Shown here piece by piece: positions 1-9,714 of a stretch of 64,000 nucleotides of DNA. The DNA comes from Mixophyes australis. Lineage: Eukaryota; Chordata; Amphibia; Anura; Limnodynastidae. Made by a program: the position numbers and the translations under genes. The stretch spans positions 159,314,724-159,378,723 of the forward strand of contig JAVHZZ010000006.1 in the NCBI GenBank assembly GCA_036250195.1, written 5' to 3'. Position 1 is the first letter of the stretch; each line of letters begins with the position of its first letter. The notes below the pieces were generated by a model. The model was not told the origin of the DNA, did no database searches, and was given only the letters and a program-made list of their open reading frames with translations.

Positions 1-805
1 GATAGAAAATTGGGATTATTGGTGATTCCTGCAAGAGGAATTGAAATTCATCACGGGTAAGTATATTCAGTTTTAAAGCCTCATATAATATAACCTTCAG
101 CTCCTCAACAAAAGCTAATGTAGGATCTTTAGCAAGTTTTTTATAGGACACTTCATCACTAAGTAGTCTCAATGCTTCTGAAACATAATCACTTTTATTT
201 AGGATAACGATCCCCCCCCCTTTGTCAGCTTGCTTGATTACAATATCTTCATTACTCATTAGTTTATCAAGCGCTTGTTTTTCCTGATATGAAATATTTT
301 TCTTATATTTTTTGGGTCTAGTAGTTTGGCATAGCTCCTTCTTGACAAGCTGATAAAACATTTCAACATGACTCCCCTTAGACTCAAGTGGATAGAATTT
401 AGAGGGCAACTTCAGTCCAGTGACTGATTTGTTAGTGTTCACATGCTCTATATTTTTATCACTATTTTTTATAAAATGCCTCTTAAGGGTGAGTCTTCTA
501 ATGAATCTATTGAGATCCAAAAAAAGTTGAAAGTCATTGGAACTATTAGTAGGAGCAAATGATAATCCTCTGCTTAATAGTTTAAGTTCATCTTGGGTAA
601 GACTATAGTCTGACAGATTAAAAATACCAAGTGGCCTAGGATCTAAAGATTGTTTCAGAAATGTCTTCTCTTTCTTTCTCTTGTTTCCTCCTCGTCTACC
701 TCTTCGTCTAAGTACCTCCTTTTCATGGGAGACGCTATATTGATATTTTCTCTTAGATGAAATTTTCTGTATACCGTGTCCTCCTTTGATGTTTGTGCGG
801 GGGAT
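1..805 (-). CDS. PLE ORF2 reverse transcriptase, N-terminal part, cut by window edge
   Basis: The minus-strand ORF2 frame is open from the slippage site at 805-811 down to position 1, where the window cuts it before the catalytic palm. It begins with a basic stretch (RRRGRRGGNKRKKEK). A conserved PLE lead-in follows (FNLSDYSLTQDELKLLSRGL, then FLDLNRFIRRLTLKRHF), then KQADKGGGIVIL. The C tract at 212-220 has 9 bases, which keeps the ADKGGG motif in frame. No AUG occurs in the early part of the frame, so translation probably depends on frameshifting from ORF1. Confidence 0.75.
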   Translation of the reverse strand, partial: MPRTNIKGGHGIQKISSKRKYQYSVSHEKEVLRRRGRRGGNKRKKEKTFLKQSLDPRPLGIFNLSDYSLTQDELKLLSRGLSFAPTNSSNDFQLFLDLNRFIRRLTLKRHFIKNSDKNIEHVNTNKSVTGLKLPSKFYPLESKGSHVEMFYQLVKKELCQTTRPKKYKKNISYQEKQALDKLMSNEDIVIKQADKGGGIVILNKSDYVSEALRLLSDEVSYKKLAKDPTLAFVEELKVILYEALKLNILTRDEFQFLLQESPIIPIFY

Positions 806-1557
806 AAAAAATCCTCCTCTGTACTCCAGAACCTATCCCTCTGTAATGGTGAGAACCTATTTCTAAGTTCTAGATGTTGAGGTGTTCTCCTACTCATACG
901 AGGACCACGGAATTTTGGAGGTGTGGGAACCCAATCATTTCTTTTTCTAAAATTAAATCTAGGGTTATTCAAATCCATCTGTTTAATTCCTTGGATATTA
1001 TTACTAGGGCCCTCCTCAGCCTGCGGTTTTGCCCAACAGTGTACTTGATTGTTATCATAATCTCTTTTATCTCGTTGGTATTTCCTCTCTTTCCTCCCTA
1101 CAACCTCTGACTCCAACCTATCAAGTTTTTTATGTAATACTTTTTCATTAATTTTATAATCCTCCTTAGTTTTATATAATTCAGCCTTAGTCTCTTTATC
1201 TTTTAGCTCCAATTGAACTTTTTTAAGATTCTTTTGTTTCTCAGAGACAATCAATCTCATAAGATTGATAGAACATTCATCAAGTGTCCTATCCCACTCC
1301 TTCATAAATATTGGGTCCTCCAGACCAAAAGACGGGATCTTTTTAAGTCTTAATCCTCTTGGAATCCTTTTGTTTTTAATGTACTCCTCTAGCCCAGCTA
1401 TGTCCCACCACAGTCTGATTTCTTTAGCCAAAACCTTCTCAAGATTCCAAAAAAATGAATCTAATGAATCATCTTCACATCCCAATATATTGGTATCATT
1501 GAAAATCCTCTGACAATATTCATGCCTCCTACTGTCAAAATTCTCTGATCGAAACAT
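655..1557 (-). CDS. PLE ORF1 protein, coiled-coil and basic (unit a)
   Basis: This 300-residue frame starts with ATG about 100 bp inside the unit and ends just after the start of the ORF2 frame. I do not recognise a named domain. Residues about 100-165 are a long charged segment (KKVQLELKDKETKAEL and onward) that should form a coiled coil. Residues about 200-230 are rich in Arg, Pro and aromatic residues (FRKRNDW, KFRGPRMSRRTPQ), as in RNA-binding tails. The C-terminus is acidic, then basic (DEEVDEEETRERKRRHF). By analogy with other retroelement ORF1 proteins it may bind RNA and multimerise; this is inference. Codons 249-251 contain the -1 slippage heptamer (805-811), so about 251 residues could be fused to the RT. 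The frame is intact in this copy. Confidence 0.8.
   Translation of the reverse strand: MFRSENFDSRRHEYCQRIFNDTNILGCEDDSLDSFFWNLEKVLAKEIRLWWDIAGLEEYIKNKRIPRGLRLKKIPSFGLEDPIFMKEWDRTLDECSINLMRLIVSEKQKNLKKVQLELKDKETKAELYKTKEDYKINEKVLHKKLDRLESEVVGRKERKYQRDKRDYDNNQVHCWAKPQAEEGPSNNIQGIKQMDLNNPRFNFRKRNDWVPTPPKFRGPRMSRRTPQHLELRNRFSPLQRDRFWSTEEDFLSPAQTSKEDTVYRKFHLRENINIASPMKRRYLDEEVDEEETRERKRRHF
805..811 (-). other. Candidate -1 ribosomal frameshift site (unit a)
   Basis: The same heptamer lies in frame with the intact ORF1 at 655-1557. Here the ORF2 frame stays open to the window edge, so this copy could encode an ORF1-ORF2 fusion as far as can be seen. Confidence 0.65.
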
Positions 1558-2272
1558 ATTAAAATATTAAAATAGAAGTACTACAAATAATTATAGAATG
1601 AACAATATTTATAGAATTAGCAGCCCAGCTCAGAAGTGCAGATAAATACACCAAATTCCCACCAAATTTCTAAGCTATACAGGCGCTTATAGATGTGCAA
1701 CCACAAAGTGATAGTGACAAAAAATGTGTATACTCAGTACATGAGATGGCAGCTTCCAAAACAATCGACACCTATCTGCAGGTATCAGCCTAATAAAATA
1801 CAAAAAAGAGAGAAAGGGGCGCCAACATAGTGCATTAAATGTATAACATCTTTGGGATAATCCACAAATGTGCAATTCCCGTACCAGAAATTCAGATTCA
1901 AATCGCCTTAGATAAGTGCTCATAGACCTTTAACATGGAGTGTGGTCTGTAGCAGATCGCTGCACTAAAACGTCCTGACTCCAGCAGGGTCTTCTCCCAG
2001 AATGATAGCACCACTTCAAATTGGCTAGAACTCAAAAAGAAGCCAATATAGTATAATACCATCACAACAAATGAAATGTGATAAAAAATTTAATACAAAA
2101 GGAGGCAGTGCAGCCTCAACTGCAGCTTAAGTATAATATGCTCGTACATAAAACACAATATAAAACAGCTTATCTGTCCAGTCTCTCGTGCTCAGATGTA
2201 ACAGCATGCAGGGCAAAATTAGCCAGTAAGACCACACTGATGCACCAGTCCGGAACAGCGTGCAAAACGACC

Positions 2273-2315
2273 TCCCAACGCTTTTCGTCCTTTCCATAAA
2301 GACTTTCTCAAGGGA
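2273..2315 (-). ncRNA. Hammerhead-like ribozyme fold, mutated (unit b tail)
   Basis: Same position and stems, but the second core strand reads GAAAA instead of GAAAC before GCGTT. The change removes a closing pair of stem III and should disable cleavage if the fold is active in the other copies. Confidence 0.5.
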
Positions 2316-2339
2316 TAGAAATAATACATCCACGCTGAT

Positions 2340-2436
2340 CTTAAATAGACAGAGAATCCTCATAATTAGGATATCGCCGGGAGGTGGGCCGGATCCAGCA
2401 AGCGCGATACCTCACTTCCGGTATCTCACTTCCGGT
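2340..2436 (-). promoter_or_regulatory. Promoter-like block of PLE pseudo-LTR (unit b)
   Basis: Minus-strand ETS-type sites lie at 2411-2422 and 2425-2436, and the TATA-like box at 2340-2347. It is placed to drive unit a. Confidence 0.55.
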
Positions 2437-2840
2437 CGGCGGACAATGTGATTAAAGTTGCAGGGATTAACAAGCAACTGAGAAAAAAATGTGTAAAACA
2501 AATGCATGACAGCGCATACGATGACCTATGTCATAAACAAGGTGGCGAGACAAAGCTAGACAGAAGGAGAAACCACTTACCATTACTAGTAATGGCCAAG
2601 AGAAATAATCATACATACTCAAGATATGGATTAACAGAGATGTACAAATATAATGACCCTATCTAATACATAAAACTTCTATCTAATAGAATACATAATG
2701 TGCAATAAGGACTCAAACTGTTAATAGACATGAAAAACGATGGCAACAATCCACTTAGTTCTTGAATGGTCAGTTACACAGTAGTCACAAAATGGTAAAA
2801 ATCAAGCAACACAATCCTATCTAATACATATAGCTCCTAG

Positions 2841-4360
2841 CTACACAGCAGTACATAATAAAGGTAGAATGGTAGTACACAAGCAAAGGGCATAATACCG
2901 ATTGTATAATAGCCCATATTTGAACAGAGAAACCTTTGACGTGAATCTCAAGTTCAGTTCATTCATATTAATATAGCACAAGAAGTCCTTCAGAGCTTGT
3001 AAAGTGCCATCCCATATCAGAATGATATCATCTATATATCTGCGGTAAAATTTAATGTTAGCAACAAAGGGGTTATTTTCACCAAAGATGTAGTCCATTT
3101 CCCACTTACCCATAAAAAGATTGGCGAAACTAGGGGCAAATATTGTCCCCATCGCCGTCCCGCAGATTTGCAGAAAGAACTCATCCAAGAACTTAAAATA
3201 ATTCCGAGATAATATAAACCCAATTAATTTGCATATAAACTCTTTATGACGATCATCTAAATCACTATCTAGTTGCAGAAAGTGATTGATGGCTTCTATC
3301 CCTTTGGAGTGGTCGATAGAAGTGTACAAGGCCTGTACATCTACCGTTACCCATTTGAAACCGGGTTCCCATTGGATCCCATCCAAAAGTTGTAACAAAG
3401 AAGTGGAATCCTTCAAGAATGCTGGTAAGTGATTCACGTATTTCTTGATAAAGAAATCAACATACTGTGAAACATGAGATGTAAGAGAACCTATCCCTGC
3501 TAAAATGGGCCTCCCAGGAGGTTTCTCTAGAGATTTATGCACCTTAGGCAAATGATAGAAAATTGGGATTATTGGTGATTCCTGCAAGAGGAATTGAAAT
3601 TCATCACGGGTAAGTATATTCAGTTTTAAAGCCTCATATAATATAACCTTCAGCTCCTCAACAAAAGCTAATGTAGGATCTTTAGCAAGTTTTTTATAGG
3701 ACACTTCATCACTAAGTAGTCTCAATGCTTCTGAAACATAATCACTTTTATTTAGGATAACGATCCCCCCCCCCCTTTGTCAGCTTGCTTGATTACAATA
3801 TCTTCATTACTCATTAGTTTATCAAGCGCTTGTTTTTCCTGATATGAAATATTTTTCTTATATTTTTTAGGTCTAGTAGTTTGGCATAGCTCCTTCTTGA
3901 CAAGCTGATAAAACATTTCAACATGACTCCCCTTAGACTCAAGTGGATAGAATTTAGAGGGCAACTTCAGTCCAGTGACTGATTTGTTAGTGTTCACATG
4001 CTCTATATTTTTATCACTATTTTTTATAAAATGCCTCTTAAGGGTGAGTCTTCTAATGAATCTATTGAGATCCAAAAAAAGTTGAAAGTCATTGGAACTA
4101 TTAGTAGGAGCAAATGATAATCCTCTGCTTAATAGTTTAAGTTCATCTTGGGTAAGACTATAGTCTGACAGATTAAAAATACCAAGTGGCCTAGGATCTA
4201 AAGATTGTTTCAGAAATGTCTTCTCTTTCTTTCTCTTGTTTCCTCCTCGTCTACCTCTTCGTCTAAGTACCTCCTTTTCATGGGAGACGCTATATTGATA
4301 TTTTCTCTTAGATGAAATTTTCTGTATACCGTGTCCTCCTTTGATGTTTGTGCGGGGGAT
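2841..4360 (-). pseudogene. PLE ORF2 reverse transcriptase, frameshifted (unit b)
   Basis: This ORF2 copy has all RT palm motifs but is split by an 11-base C tract at 3765-3775. The open copies have 9, so translation runs off frame after ADKGGGG. Downstream the frame includes LPKVHK, GRPILAGIGS (Ile to Leu relative to the other copies), the DVQALY motif A, the GTAMG motif B and YIDD. Like every copy here it ends in a short non-RT tail (FKYGLLYNRYY...) soon after the ELNLRFT segment. Thumb and endonuclease are absent. Confidence 0.85.
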
Positions 4361-5112
4361 AAAAAATCCTCCTCTGTACTCCAGAACCTATCCCTCTGTA
4401 ATGGTGAGAACCTATTTCTAAGTTCTAGATGTTGAGGTGTTCTCCTACTCATACGAGGACCACGGAATTTTGGAGGTGTGGGAACCCAATCATTTCTTTT
4501 TCTAAAATTAAATCTAGGGTTATTCAAATCCATCTGTTTAATTCCTTGGATATTATTACTAGGGCCCTCCTCAGCCTGCGGTTTTGCCCAACAGTGTACT
4601 TGATTGTTATCATAATCTCTTTTATCTCGTTGGTATTTCCTCTCTTTCCTCCCTACAACCTCTGACTCCAACCTATCAAGTTTTTTATGTAATACTTTTT
4701 CATTAATTTTATAATCCTCCTTAGTTTTATATAATTCAGCCTTAGTCTCTTTATCTTTTAGCTCCAATTGAACTTTTTTAAGATTCTTTTGTTTCTCAGA
4801 GACAATCAATCTCATAAGATTGATAGAACATTCATCAAGTGTCCTATCCCACTCCTTCATAAATATTGGGTCCTCCAGACCAAAAGACGGGATCTTTTTA
4901 AGTCTTAATCCTCTTGGAATCCTTTTGTTTTTAATGTACTCCTCTAGCCCAGCTATGTCCCACCACAGTCTGATTTCTTTAGCCAAAACCTTCTCAAGAT
5001 TCCAAAAAAATGAATCTAATGAATCATCTTCACATCCCAATATATTGGTATCATTGAAAATCCTCTGACAATATTCATGCCTCCTACTGTCAAAATTCTC
5101 TGATCGAAACAT
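4210..5112 (-). CDS. PLE ORF1 protein, coiled-coil and basic (unit b)
   Basis: This is the second intact ORF1 copy. Its 300-residue translation is identical to that at 655-1557, so any bases that differ are silent. It lies in the complete minus-strand unit, downstream of the tail segment at 5212-6408, whose promoter-like sites would drive it in a head-to-tail array. The slippage heptamer is at 4360-4366, 49 codons before the stop. Identity of two copies over 903 bp argues for recent amplification or conversion, not for long independent survival. Confidence 0.8.
   Translation of the reverse strand: MFRSENFDSRRHEYCQRIFNDTNILGCEDDSLDSFFWNLEKVLAKEIRLWWDIAGLEEYIKNKRIPRGLRLKKIPSFGLEDPIFMKEWDRTLDECSINLMRLIVSEKQKNLKKVQLELKDKETKAELYKTKEDYKINEKVLHKKLDRLESEVVGRKERKYQRDKRDYDNNQVHCWAKPQAEEGPSNNIQGIKQMDLNNPRFNFRKRNDWVPTPPKFRGPRMSRRTPQHLELRNRFSPLQRDRFWSTEEDFLSPAQTSKEDTVYRKFHLRENINIASPMKRRYLDEEVDEEETRERKRRHF
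4360..4366 (-). other. Candidate -1 ribosomal frameshift site (unit b)
   Basis: The same heptamer, read on the minus strand, lies in frame with the intact ORF1 at 4210-5112. It has the same relation to ORF2. Confidence 0.65.
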
Positions 5113-5827
5113 ATTAAAATATTAAAATAGAAGTACTACAAATAATTATAGAATGAACAATATTTATAGAATTAGCAGCCCAGCTCAGAAGTGCAGATAA
5201 ATACACCAAATTCCCACCAAATTTCTAAGCTATACAGGCGCTTATAGATGTGCAACCACAAAGTGATAGTGACAAAAAATGTGTATACTCAGTACATGAG
5301 ATGGCAGCTCCCAAAACAATCGACACCTATCTGCAGGTATCAGCCTAATAAAATACAAAAAAGAGAGAAAGGGGCGCCAACATAGTGCATTAAATGTATA
5401 ACATCTTTGGGATAATCCACAAATGTGCAATTCCCGTACCAGAAATTCAGATTCAAATCGCCTTAGATAAGTGCTCATAGACCTTTAACATGGAGTGTGG
5501 TCTGTAGCAGATCGCTGCACTAAAACGTCCTGACTCCAGCAGGGTCTTCTCCCAGAATGATAGCACCACTTCAAATTGGCTAGAACTCAAAAAGAAGCCA
5601 ATATAGTATAATACCATCACAACAAATGAAATGTGATAAAAAATTTAATACAAAAGGAGGCAGTGCAGCCTCAACTGCAGCTTAAGTATAATATGCTCGT
5701 ACATAAAACACAATATAAAACAGCTTATCTGTCCAGTCTCTCGTGCTCAGATGTAACAGCATGCAGGGCAAAATTAGCCAGTAAGACCACACTGATGCAC
5801 CAGTCCGGAACAGCGTGCAAAACAACC

Positions 5828-5870
5828 TCCCAACGCGTTTCGTCCTTTCCATAAAGACTTTCTCAAGGGA
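5828..5870 (-). ncRNA. Hammerhead-like ribozyme fold in PLE tail (minus-strand tail segment)
   Basis: This is the same fold on the minus strand, unchanged from the plus-strand copies. It lies between the promoter-like block (5895-5991) and ORF1 of unit b. Confidence 0.55.
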
Positions 5871-5894
5871 TAGAAATAATACATCCACGCTGAT

Positions 5895-5991
5895 CTTAAA
5901 TAGACAGAGAATCCTCATAATTAGGATATCGCCGGGAGGTGGGCGGGATCCAGCAAGCGCGATACCTCACTTCCGGTATCTCACTTCCGGT
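5895..5991 (-). promoter_or_regulatory. Promoter-like block of PLE pseudo-LTR (minus-strand tail segment)
   Basis: Minus-strand ETS-type sites lie at 5966-5977 and 5980-5991, and the TATA-like box at 5895-5902. It is placed to drive unit b. Confidence 0.55.
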
Positions 5992-6408
5992 CGGCGGACA
6001 ATGTGATTAAAGTTGCAGGGATTAACAAGCAACTGAGAAAAAAATGTGTAAAACAAATGCATGACAGCGCATACGATGACCTATGTCATAAACAAGGTGG
6101 CGAGACAAAGCTAGACAGAAGGAGAAACCACTTACCATTACTAGTAATGGCCAAGAGAAATAATCATACATACTCAAGATATGGATTAACAGAGATGTAC
6201 AAATATAATGACCCTATCTAATACATAAAACTTCTATCTAATAGAATACATAATGTGCAATAAGGACTCAAACTGTTAATAGACATGAAAAACGATGGCA
6301 ACAATCCACTTAGTTCTTGAATGGTCAGTTACACAGTAGTCACAAAATGGTAAAAATCAAGCAACACAATCCTATCTAATACATATAGCTCCTAGCTACA
6401 CAGCAGTA

Positions 6409-7528
6409 GCCCTCTAAATTCTATCCACTTGAGTCTAAGGGGAGTCATGTTGAAATGTTTTATCAGCTTGTCAAGAAGGAGCTATGCCAAACTGCTAGAC
6501 CCAAAAAATATAAGAAAAATATTTCATATCAGGAAAAACAAGCGCTTGATAAACTAATGAGTAATGAAGATATTGTAATCAAGCAAGCTGACAAAGGGGG
6601 GGGGATTGTTATCCTAAATAAAAGTGATTATGTTTCAGAAGCATTGAGACTACTTAGTGATGAAGTGTCCTATAAAAAACTTGCTAAAGATCCTACATTA
6701 GCTTTTGTTGAGGAGCTGAAGGTTATATTATATGAGGCTTTAAAACTGAATATACTTACCCGTGATGAATTTCAATTCCTCTTACAGGAATCACCAATAA
6801 TCCCAATTTTCTATCATTTGCCTAAGGTGCATAAATCTCTAGAGAAACCTCCTGGGAGGCCCATTATAGCAGGGATAGGTTCTCTTACATCTCATGTTTC
6901 ACAGTATGTTGATTTCTTTATCAAGAAATACGTGAATCACTTACCAGCATTCTTGAAGGATTCCACTTCTTTGTTACAACTTTTGGATGGGATCCAATGG
7001 GAACCCGGTTTCAAATGGGTAACGGTAGATGTACAGGCCTTGTACACTTCTATCGACCACTCCAAAGGGATAGAAGCCATCAATCACTTTCTGCAACTAG
7101 ATAGTGATTTAGATGATCGTCATAAAGAGTTTATATGCAAATTAATTGGGTTTATATTATCTCGGAATTATTTTAAGTTCTTGGATGAGTTCTTTCTGCA
7201 AATCTGCGGGACGGCGATGGGGACAATATTTGCCCCTAGTTTCGCCAATCTTTTTATGGGTAAGTGGGAAATGGACTACATCTTTGGTGAAAATAACCCC
7301 TTTGTTGCTAACATTAAATTTTACCGCAGATATATAGATGATATCATTCTGATATGGGATGGCACTTTACAAGCTCTGAAGGACTTCTTGTGCTATATTA
7401 ATATGAATGAACTGAACTTGAGATTCACGTCAAAGGTTTCTCTGTTCAAATATGGGCTATTATACAATCGGTATTATGCCCTTTGCTTGTGTACTACTAT
7501 TCTACCTTTATTATGTACTGCTGTGTAG
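6409..7528 (+). CDS. PLE ORF2 reverse transcriptase, 5-prime truncated but frame-intact (unit c)
   Basis: This is the only copy in the window with an uninterrupted RT palm. The unit is cut at its 5-prime side by the inversion junction at 6408/6409, so the ORF2 lead-in is missing. The first ATG (6455) gives 357 residues. Visible motifs are ADKGGG (45-50), LPKVHK (122-127), GRPIIAGIGS (134-143), motif A DVQALY with the catalytic Asp at 192, motif B CGTAMGTIFAPSFANLFM (251-268), and motif C YIDD (293-296). The sequence leaves the family after ELNLRFT (319-325) and stops 32 residues later. Known PLEs continue with a thumb and, in most animal members, a GIY-YIG endonuclease. Neither is present. 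The 9-base G tract is at 6596-6604. Confidence 0.88.
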
Positions 7529-7932
7529 CTAGGAGCTATATGTATTAGATAGGATTGTGTTGCTTGATTTTTACCATTTTGTGACTACTGTGTAACTGAC
7601 CATTCAAGAACTAAGTGGATTGTTGCCATCGTTTTTCATGTCTATTAACAGTTTGAGTCCTTATTGCACATTATGTATTCTATTAGATAGAAGTTTTATG
7701 TATTAGATAGGGTCATTATATTTGTACATCTCTGTTAATCCATATCTTGAGTATGTATGATTATTTCTCTTGGCCATTACTAGTAATGGTAAGTGGTTTC
7801 TCCTTCTGTCTAGCTTTGTCTCGCCACCTTGTTTATGACATAGGTCATCGTATGCGCTGTCATGCATTTGTTTTACACATTTTTTTCTCAGTTGCTTGTT
7901 AATCCCTGCAACTTTAATCACATTGTCCGCCG

Positions 7933-8029
7933 ACCGGAAGTGAGATACCGGAAGTGAGGTATCGCGCTTGCTGGATCCCGCCCACCTCCCGGCGATATCC
8001 TAATTATGAGGATTCTCTGTCTATTTAAG
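7933..8029 (+). promoter_or_regulatory. Promoter-like block of PLE pseudo-LTR (unit c)
   Basis: Paired ETS-type sites start at 7933 and 7947, and the TATA-like box is at 8022-8029. It sits upstream of unit d in the tandem array, so it is in position to drive the ORF1 at 8812. Confidence 0.55.
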
Positions 8030-8053
8030 ATCAGCGTGGATGTATTATTTCTA

Positions 8054-8096
8054 TCCCTTGAGAAAGTCTTTATGGAAAGGACGAAACGCGTTGGGA
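8054..8096 (+). ncRNA. Hammerhead-like ribozyme fold in PLE tail (unit c)
   Basis: The sequence is identical to the fold at 11608-11650: stem I TCCC/GGGA, stem II GTCTTT/AAGGAC, second core strand GAAAC then GCGTT. It lies 24 bases downstream of the TATA-like box at 8022-8029 and about 750 bp before ORF1 of unit d. Confidence 0.55.
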
Positions 8097-8811
8097 GGTT
8101 GTTTTGCACGCTGTTCCGGACTGGTGCATCAGTGTGGTCTTACTGGCTAATTTTGCCCTGCATGCTGTTACATCTGAGCACGAGAGACTGGACAGATAAG
8201 CTGTTTTATATTGTGTTTTATGTACGAGCATATTATACTTAAGCTGCAGTTGAGGCTGCACTGCCTCCTTTTGTATTAAATTTTTTATCACATTTCATTT
8301 GTTGTGATGGTATTATACTATATTGGCTTCTTTTTGAGTTCTAGCCAATTTGAAGTGGTGCTATCATTCTGGGAGAAGACCCTGCTGGAGTCAGGACGTT
8401 TTAGTGCAGCGATCTGCTACAGACCACACTCCATGTTAAAGGTCTATGAGCACTTATCTAAGGCGATTTGAATCTGAATTTCTGGTACGGGAATTGCACA
8501 TTTGTGGATTATCCCAAAGATGTTATACATTTAATGCACTATGTTGGCGCCCCTTTCTCTCTTTTTTGTATTTTATTAGGCTGATACCTGCAGATAGGTG
8601 TCGATTGTTTTGGGAGCTGCCATCTCATGTACTGAGTATACACATTTTTTGTCACTATCACTTTGTGGTTGCACATCTATAAGCGCCTGTATAGCTTAGA
8701 AATTTGGTGGGAATTTGGTGTATTTATCTGCACTTCTGAGCTGGGCTGCTAATTCTATAAATATTGTTCATTCTATAATTATTTGTAGTACTTCTATTTT
8801 AATATTTTAAT

Positions 8812-9714
8812 ATGTTTTGATCAGAGAATTTTGACAGTAGGAGGCATGAATATTGTCAGAGGATTTTCAATGATACCAATATATTGGGATGTGAAGATGA
8901 TTCATTAGATTCATTTTTTTGGAATCTTGAGAAGGTTTTGGCTAAAGAAATCAGACTGTGGTGGGACATAGCTGGGCTAGAGGAGTACATTAAAAACAAA
9001 AGGATTCCAAGAGGATTAAGACTTAAAAAGATCCCGTCTTTTGGTCTGGAGGACCCAATATTTATGAAGGAGTGGGATAGGACACTTGATGAATGTTCTA
9101 TCAATCTTATGAGATTGATTGTCTCTGAGAAACAAAAGAATCTTAAAAAAGTTCAATTGGAGCTAAAAGATAAAGAGACTAAGGCTGAATTATATAAAAC
9201 TAAGGAGGATTATAAAATTAATGAAAAAGTATTACATAAAAAACTTGATAGGTTGGAGTCAGAGGTTGTAGGGAGGAAAGAGAGGAAATACCAACGAGAT
9301 AAAAGAGATTATGATAACAATCAAGTACACTGTTGGGCAAAACCGCAGGCTGAGGAGGGCCCTAGTAATAATATCCAAGGAATTAAACAGATGGATTTGA
9401 ATAACCCTAGATTTAATTTTAGAAAAAGAAATGATTGGGTTCCCACACCTCCAAAATTCCGTGGTCCTCGTATGAGTAGGAGAACACCTCAACATCTAGA
9501 ACTTAGAAATAGGTTCTCACCATTACAGAGGGATAGGTTCTGGAGTACAGAGGAGGATTTTTTATCCCCCGCACAAACATCAAAGGAGGACACGGTATAC
9601 AGAAAATTTCATCTAAGAGAAAATATCAATATAGCGTCTCCCATGAAAAGGAGGTACTTAGACGAAGAGGTAGACGAGGAGGAAACAAGAGAAAGAAAGA
9701 GAAGACATTTCTGA
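8812..9714 (+). pseudogene. PLE ORF1, broken by an early nonsense change (unit d)
   Basis: This is the plus-strand copy of ORF1. The start ATG is at 8812-8814, but the third codon reads TGA (8818-8820), where both minus-strand copies read CGA. This is the change expected from deamination of a methylated CpG. The rest of the frame is open to the normal stop at 9712-9714. Initiation would need a near-cognate codon downstream. Apart from the nonsense codon the protein matches the other copies. The slippage heptamer at 9558-9564 is intact. Confidence 0.85.
9558..9564 (+). other. Candidate -1 ribosomal frameshift site U-UUU-UUA (unit d)
   Basis: In the ORF1 reading frame the bases fall as gaT TTT TTA, the X-XXY-YYZ arrangement used by retroviral -1 frameshift sites. 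Slippage places the ribosome on ATC CCC CGC, which is open into ORF2. No strong downstream stem is evident by eye. Short complementarity between the following C run and two GGA words 15-20 bases on is the best I can see. Confidence 0.65.

Larger units (their letters stand above)
1657..5211 (-). repeat. Complete PLE unit, minus strand
   Basis: This is one full 3555-bp unit. Reading on the minus strand, it runs from a short AT-rich leader (5211 to about 5113) through ORF1 (5112-4210), ORF2 (4360-2841) and a 1.18-kb tail with promoter-like sites and the ribozyme-like fold. Unit limits are placed where the rightmost copy of the cluster stops (12266), which coincides with a small repeat of the word aatttggtgg in internal copies. 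That boundary is inference. The ORF2 frame is broken by an 11-base C tract at 3765-3775. Confidence 0.8.

Noticed and set aside
7703..8682. Four 60-80-codon frames in the PLE tail on both strands, repeated in every unit
   Set aside because: They are conserved only because the units are young copies. They overlap promoter-like and ribozyme-like sequence and have no protein features.
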